Positions 60,506 through 64,000 of a stretch of 64,000 nt of DNA are shown here, in pieces. The notes beneath the pieces were generated by a model, which did not search any database, was not told where the DNA came from, and saw only the letters and a program-made list of their open reading frames with translations. The position numbers were made by a program, and so were the translations under genes. Position 1 is the stretch's first letter; each line of letters opens with the position of its first letter. The DNA is from Flavobacterium sp. Root420 (GTDB lineage Bacteria; Bacteroidota; Bacteroidia; Flavobacteriales; Flavobacteriaceae). The stretch is from the NCBI RefSeq assembly GCF_001427905.1, contig NZ_LMEF01000002.1:118480-182479 (forward strand). Direction: 5' to 3'.

Positions 60506-61345
60506 ATGACAACTAAAATTGCGATACAAGGTATAAAAGGTTCTTTTCATCATCAGGTAGTGAATGAATATTTCTCTGAAAATGTGGCTATTGATGAATG
60601 TTTGTCTTTTGAAGAATTAATCGACAGCCTTCTTTCAGGAAAATCGGATCAGGCAGTAATGGCGATTGAAAATTCGATTGCGGGTCCAATTATTCCAAAT
60701 TATGCTTTGATTGATAAGAATAATTTACACATCATTGGAGAACATTATTTGAGCATTCACCAAAATTTAATGGCTTTGAAAGGTCAGAAAATTGAAGATA
60801 TAAAAGAAGTTCATTCACATCCAATGGCAATATTACAATGCATGGATTTCTTAAAGCAGTATCCAAACATCAAATTGGTTGAGGATAAAGATACGGCCGA
60901 AACTGCCAGAAGAATTCAGGAAAAACAATTGACAGGAATTGCAGCAATTGCAAGTAAAACGGCTTCTGAAATGTATGATTTAGAAATTATCGCTCCGGAA
61001 ATTCAAACTATCAAAAACAATATGACTCGTTTTGTGATCATCAAAAAACAAAATTCATTTTTACCGGAAAGCGAAATCAACAGAGCTTCCATCAAATTTG
61101 AATTAGATCATAAAAGAGGAAGTTTAGCGGCAGTTCTGAATGTAATGAGCGATTGCAAACTGAATTTAACAAAAATCCAGTCGCTTCCAAAAATTGAAAC
61201 TCCCTGGAAATATTCCTTTTTCGTAGATGTAACATTTGAAAAATACGAAGATTTTGCAAAAGCCAAAACATTACTAAATATAATGGCAGAATATTTTAAA
61301 GTTCTGGGAGAATATAAAAACACAAAACCTTTGAGTCAGTCTTAA
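60506..61345 (+). CDS. pheA: Prephenate dehydratase with ACT domain
   Basis: The 279-residue enzyme makes phenylpyruvate from prephenate. The catalytic domain (about 1-185) carries IAIQGIKGSFHHQVVNEYF, the MAIENSIAGPIIPNY loop (about 52-66) and the TRF motif in NNMTRFVII (about 172-180). The C-terminal ACT domain (about 193-270) has KRGSLAAVLNVM but the usual ESRP motif reads QSLP, so Phe binding there may be altered. It has no chorismate mutase part; that activity is expected at the C-terminus of the DAHP synthase downstream. An attenuator precedes it. Confidence 0.93.
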   Translation: MTTKIAIQGIKGSFHHQVVNEYFSENVAIDECLSFEELIDSLLSGKSDQAVMAIENSIAGPIIPNYALIDKNNLHIIGEHYLSIHQNLMALKGQKIEDIKEVHSHPMAILQCMDFLKQYPNIKLVEDKDTAETARRIQEKQLTGIAAIASKTASEMYDLEIIAPEIQTIKNNMTRFVIIKKQNSFLPESEINRASIKFELDHKRGSLAAVLNVMSDCKLNLTKIQSLPKIETPWKYSFFVDVTFEKYEDFAKAKTLLNIMAEYFKVLGEYKNTKPLSQS

Positions 61346-61421
61346 AGTTTGAAAGTCGAAAGTTTAAAAGTCAACAAAAGAAAGCCTAAAGCATACAGCT
61401 TAAAGCCTAAAGCAAAAAATA

Positions 61422-62567
61422 ATGATTACAACAGCAAAAAGATTAGATACAGTTGAAGAATACTACTTCTCATCAAAATTGAGAGAAGTTCGTCAGCTGC
61501 AGTCTGAAGGAAAATCTATCATCAATATGGGGATCGGAAGCCCTGATTTGAGTCCGTCGAAAGCAGTAATTGAAGCGGTTGCCGCTGCAATACTAGATGA
61601 AAACGGACACGGTTATCAAAGCTATCAGGGATTACCGGAATTGAGAAAGGGAATGGCAGATTTTTATCAGAATCAGTTTGGTGTTGCATTAAATCCGAAT
61701 AATGAGATTTTGCCTTTGATGGGTTCTAAGGAAGGAATTATGCATATTTCGTTAGCTTTTTTAAATGAAGGTGATCACGTTTTGATTCCGAATCCAGGTT
61801 ATCCAACCTACACTTCGGTAACCAATTTGGTTGGAGCGGTTCCGGTTTACTATGATCTGAAAGAAGAAAACGCCTGGGAACCGGATTTTGAAGCTTTAGA
61901 AAAACTGGATCTTTCAAAAGTAAAAATCATGTGGTTGGGCTATCCGCATATGCCAACAGGGGCGAGAGGAAGTTTAGCGTTATTTGAAAAATTGGTTGCT
62001 TTTGCTAAAAAACATAACATATTATTGGTCAATGATAATCCGTATAGTTTTGTTTTGAATGATAATCCGATGAGCTTATTGCAGGTTGAAGGCGCGAAAG
62101 AAGTGGCTTTAGAATTGAATTCATTAAGCAAAACCTTCAACATGGCCGGCTGGAGAGTGGGAATGGTTTTAGGAAATCCTGAAATTATTGATGCAGTCCT
62201 GAAAGTAAAGAGTAATATGGACAGCGGTATGTTCTACGGAATCCAGAAAGGTGCAGTTGCGGCGTTGAATTGTGATAAATCATGGTTTGAAGATCAAAAC
62301 AAAATTTACAGACGCCGAAGAGAATTAACAGAAAAGCTTGCCGAAAAATTAGGCTGCAAAGTTTATAAAGATGGCGTTGGGCTTTTTGTCTGGGCAAAAT
62401 TACCGGAAGGAATCGAATCAGCAGAGAAGTTCATTGACGAAATATTATACGAGAAACATATTTTCATTACACCGGGAACAATCTTCGGAAGCAATGGAGA
62501 AGGATATATCAGATTCTCGTTGTGTGTGAAAGAAGAAAAAGTACAAGAGGCGATTGATAGATTTTAG
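61422..62567 (+). CDS. PLP-dependent aminotransferase, probably aromatic
   Basis: The 381-residue fold type I aminotransferase has NMGIGSPDLSPSKAVIEAV at the N-terminus, YQSYQGLPELRKGMADFY, PNPGYPTYTSVTNLVGAVPV, WLGYPHMPTGA, the Asn-Asp of VNDNPYSF and the Schiff-base Lys in SLSKTFNMAGWRVGM. Its place between pheA and tyrA suggests it converts phenylpyruvate and 4-hydroxyphenylpyruvate to Phe and Tyr. The upstream gap (61346-61421) is filled with AAAGTC and CCTAAAGC words. Confidence 0.92.
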   Translation: MITTAKRLDTVEEYYFSSKLREVRQLQSEGKSIINMGIGSPDLSPSKAVIEAVAAAILDENGHGYQSYQGLPELRKGMADFYQNQFGVALNPNNEILPLMGSKEGIMHISLAFLNEGDHVLIPNPGYPTYTSVTNLVGAVPVYYDLKEENAWEPDFEALEKLDLSKVKIMWLGYPHMPTGARGSLALFEKLVAFAKKHNILLVNDNPYSFVLNDNPMSLLQVEGAKEVALELNSLSKTFNMAGWRVGMVLGNPEIIDAVLKVKSNMDSGMFYGIQKGAVAALNCDKSWFEDQNKIYRRRRELTEKLAEKLGCKVYKDGVGLFVWAKLPEGIESAEKFIDEILYEKHIFITPGTIFGSNGEGYIRFSLCVKEEKVQEAIDRF

Positions 62568-62665
62568 ATTTCAAACTTTGCGAACCTTGCGTAAATCCTT
62601 TGCGAACTTTGCGGTTAAATAGGTTGGAATTTGGAATTTTAAAACTTGGAAATTAAAAAAATAGT

Positions 62666-63526
62666 ATGAAAGTATATGTAATAGGAATAGGGTTAATAGG
62701 AGGTTCGATGGTGCTGGACATCAAAGATCAACATCCGAATGCGACTATTTTTGGGATTGACAGCAACGAAAACCATTTGCAGGAAGCAATTGATTTGGGG
62801 GTTATCGATCAGGCAGGAAACTTTGAAGATTTGGCTGAAGCCGATTTTGTAATTGTTTCGGTTCCGGTTGATGTCGCTCTGGTTGTTTTGCCAAAAGTAT
62901 TGGATTTAGTTGGAGACAAAACAATTGTTTTTGAAGTGGGTTCCACTAAAAAGCCTATTTGTGATGCAGTTGCCAGTCATCCGAAGAGAAGAAACTTTAT
63001 TGCAACGCATCCAATTGCAGGTACGGAGTTCTCAGGACCATCGGCGGCGATAAGAGGTTTGTTTAAAGGAAAGACAAATATTATTTGTGAAGTGGAAAAA
63101 ACCACTTTTAAATTGCAGGAAAAGGCATTACAGCTTTTCAGCGAAATCGGAATGAGAATTCGATATATGGATCCGATTTCACACGACAAACACATTGCTT
63201 ACGTTTCGCATTTGTCGCACATTAGTTCGTTTATGCTGGGGAAAACGGTAATGAACAAAGAAAAAGACGAACAGGATATTTTTGATATGGCGGGAAGTGG
63301 TTTTGAAAGTACGGTTCGTTTAGCAAAAAGTTCTCCCGCAATGTGGACACCGATTTTTAAGCAAAACAAAGAACACGTCATTGAAACATTAGAAGAATAT
63401 ATTTCAAATCTCAGTCGGTTTAGGGATTTGCTAAAAGAAGATAATTACAATGCCATTTTTGAAGAAATGGAAAGCACAAATAAAATTAAAGAAATACTAA
63501 ACGGATTAACAACAACTAAAAAGTAA
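62666..63526 (+). CDS. tyrA: Prephenate dehydrogenase
   Basis: The 286-residue enzyme begins VIGIGLIGGSMVLDI, the NAD-binding Rossmann loop, and has FEVGSTKKPI, the conserved THPIAGTEFSGP (about 112-123) with catalytic His, HIAYVSHLSHISSF and GSGFESTVRLAKSSP. It oxidises prephenate to 4-hydroxyphenylpyruvate for Tyr. There is no ACT domain or chorismate mutase. It lies third in the pheA operon; the word-rich 98-bp gap before it includes CTTTGCG repeats. Confidence 0.94.
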   Translation: MKVYVIGIGLIGGSMVLDIKDQHPNATIFGIDSNENHLQEAIDLGVIDQAGNFEDLAEADFVIVSVPVDVALVVLPKVLDLVGDKTIVFEVGSTKKPICDAVASHPKRRNFIATHPIAGTEFSGPSAAIRGLFKGKTNIICEVEKTTFKLQEKALQLFSEIGMRIRYMDPISHDKHIAYVSHLSHISSFMLGKTVMNKEKDEQDIFDMAGSGFESTVRLAKSSPAMWTPIFKQNKEHVIETLEEYISNLSRFRDLLKEDNYNAIFEEMESTNKIKEILNGLTTTKK

Positions 63527-63538
63527 ATTAGAATTAAG

Positions 63539-64000
63539 ATGGAAAATAAGAAAGAAATGAGAAAGTGGTTAGAAGATTTCAATTTAAATCACCCACTTGT
63601 GATAGCTGGACCTTGTAGTGCAGAAACGGAAGATCAAGTATTGAAAATTGCTCACGAATTGAAAGATTCAAAAGTTAGTGTATTCAGAGCTGGAATCTGG
63701 AAACCAAGAACGCGTCCGGGAGGATTTGAAGGTGTTGGAGAAATTGGTTTAAAATGGTTACAAAAAGCAAAAGCTGAAACTGGTTTATTGATGGGAACTG
63801 AAGTTGCAACTGCAGCTCACTGTAAATTAGCTTTAGAACATGATATCGATGTTTTATGGGTTGGTGCTCGTACAACTGCAAACCCTTTTGCTGTTCAGGA
63901 AATTGCTGATACTTTGAAAGGAACTGACAAAATCGTTTTGGTTAAAAACCCTGTAAACCCGGATTTAGCTTTATGGTTAGGTGGTGTTGAGCGTTTACAC
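63539..64000 (+). CDS. DAHP synthase / chorismate mutase (3' end outside window)
   Basis: The 154 visible codons begin MENKKEMRKWLEDF and contain the DAHP synthase core: HPLVIAGPCSAETEDQVLKI, FRAGIWKPRTRPGGFEGVGE and ALLMGTEVAT-like (actual TGLLMGTEVATAAHCKLALE), then VGARTTANPFAVQEIAD and LVKNPVNPDLALWLGG. This is the type I-beta enzyme that condenses PEP and erythrose-4-phosphate at the head of the shikimate pathway; in flavobacteria it is usually fused to a C-terminal chorismate mutase, which would lie beyond the window. It is 12 bases after tyrA, so it is the fourth gene of the operon. Confidence 0.9.
   Translation, partial: MENKKEMRKWLEDFNLNHPLVIAGPCSAETEDQVLKIAHELKDSKVSVFRAGIWKPRTRPGGFEGVGEIGLKWLQKAKAETGLLMGTEVATAAHCKLALEHDIDVLWVGARTTANPFAVQEIADTLKGTDKIVLVKNPVNPDLALWLGGVERLH

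Noticed and set aside
1..64000. tRNA, rRNA or CRISPR features
   Set aside because: No tRNA cloverleaf or GTTCGAATC-type T-arm, no rRNA tract and no regularly spaced short repeats with unique spacers were seen in the gaps.

Overview
The window looks like chromosome from a Flavobacterium or a close relative (Bacteroidota). It is AT-rich. Many genes carry the flavobacterial promoter form (TTG, 17-23 bases, TAnnTTTG) and lack Shine-Dalgarno sequences. It encodes TonB-dependent receptors, type IX secretion (T9SS) C-terminal sorting domains and families largely restricted to Bacteroidota (DUF3098, DUF4271, DUF4296, DUF3109). No rRNA, tRNA, CRISPR array, prophage or intact insertion sequence was seen. 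The species cannot be told from the sequence.

Layout. 1-4.4 kb (minus): a DUF3098 gene (cut by the window edge), ftsX, and a ModE-like regulator with a TonB receptor. 4.7-7.8 kb: leuS, carrying an in-frame copy of an intergenic-type palindromic repeat. 8-10 kb: a hydrolase / ECF sigma / membrane protein operon between two copies of a ~190 bp repeat. 10.3-20.4 kb: a zinc peptidase, an Lrp regulator, hemD and a DUF4271 gene, a polyprenol-phosphate mannosyltransferase, dihydroorotase, a DUF4296 lipoprotein, an epimerase, tyrS and a LuxE-like gene. 20.5-30.4 kb: a probable phosphate-starvation locus with a small T9SS-tail protein, a lipoprotein, a T9SS cargo protein, a TonB receptor, PhoB/PhoR and a phosphate-selective-porin-type channel. 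30.4-44.3 kb: a glycosyltransferase, a Lys/Ala-rich repeat protein, a giant barrel protein, an AraC regulator with an outer-membrane receptor, a GH74 xyloglucanase-type enzyme, aspartate kinase and a GNAT acetyltransferase. 44.5-52.3 kb: fbp, a TerB-like gene, a HupE / dCMP deaminase / S41 protease operon, small lipoprotein and redox genes, MarC and DUF3109. 52.6-56.3 kb: nrdB and nrdA. 56.8-60.1 kb: a DUF1800/DUF1501 pair and a HigBA toxin-antitoxin pair. 60.3-64 kb: the aromatic amino acid operon pheA, aminotransferase, tyrA and DAHP synthase (cut by the window end).

The strongest regulatory find is in front of pheA. A 26-codon open frame with six Phe and two Tyr codons is followed by a segment that can pair with the 5' arm of a terminator hairpin lying immediately before pheA. 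This is the arrangement of a ribosome-mediated attenuator for Phe/Tyr synthesis. A second signal is a set of 11-bp-periodic TAACA repeats just upstream of the -7 elements of both the TonB receptor and the porin that flank phoB-phoR, proposed here as Pho boxes.

The intergenic DNA is unusually rich in long inverted repeats built from short repeated words (CGCAAAG, CTTAG, AAAGTC, CCACAGAG). Two copies of a REP-like element are present, one copy of a word repeat has entered the leuS reading frame, and two small membrane-protein genes sit between duplicated or inverted arms. These suggest continuing small-element traffic. Several starts were moved downstream because the nominal TTG/GTG start lies in or next to a TAnnTTTG promoter element.
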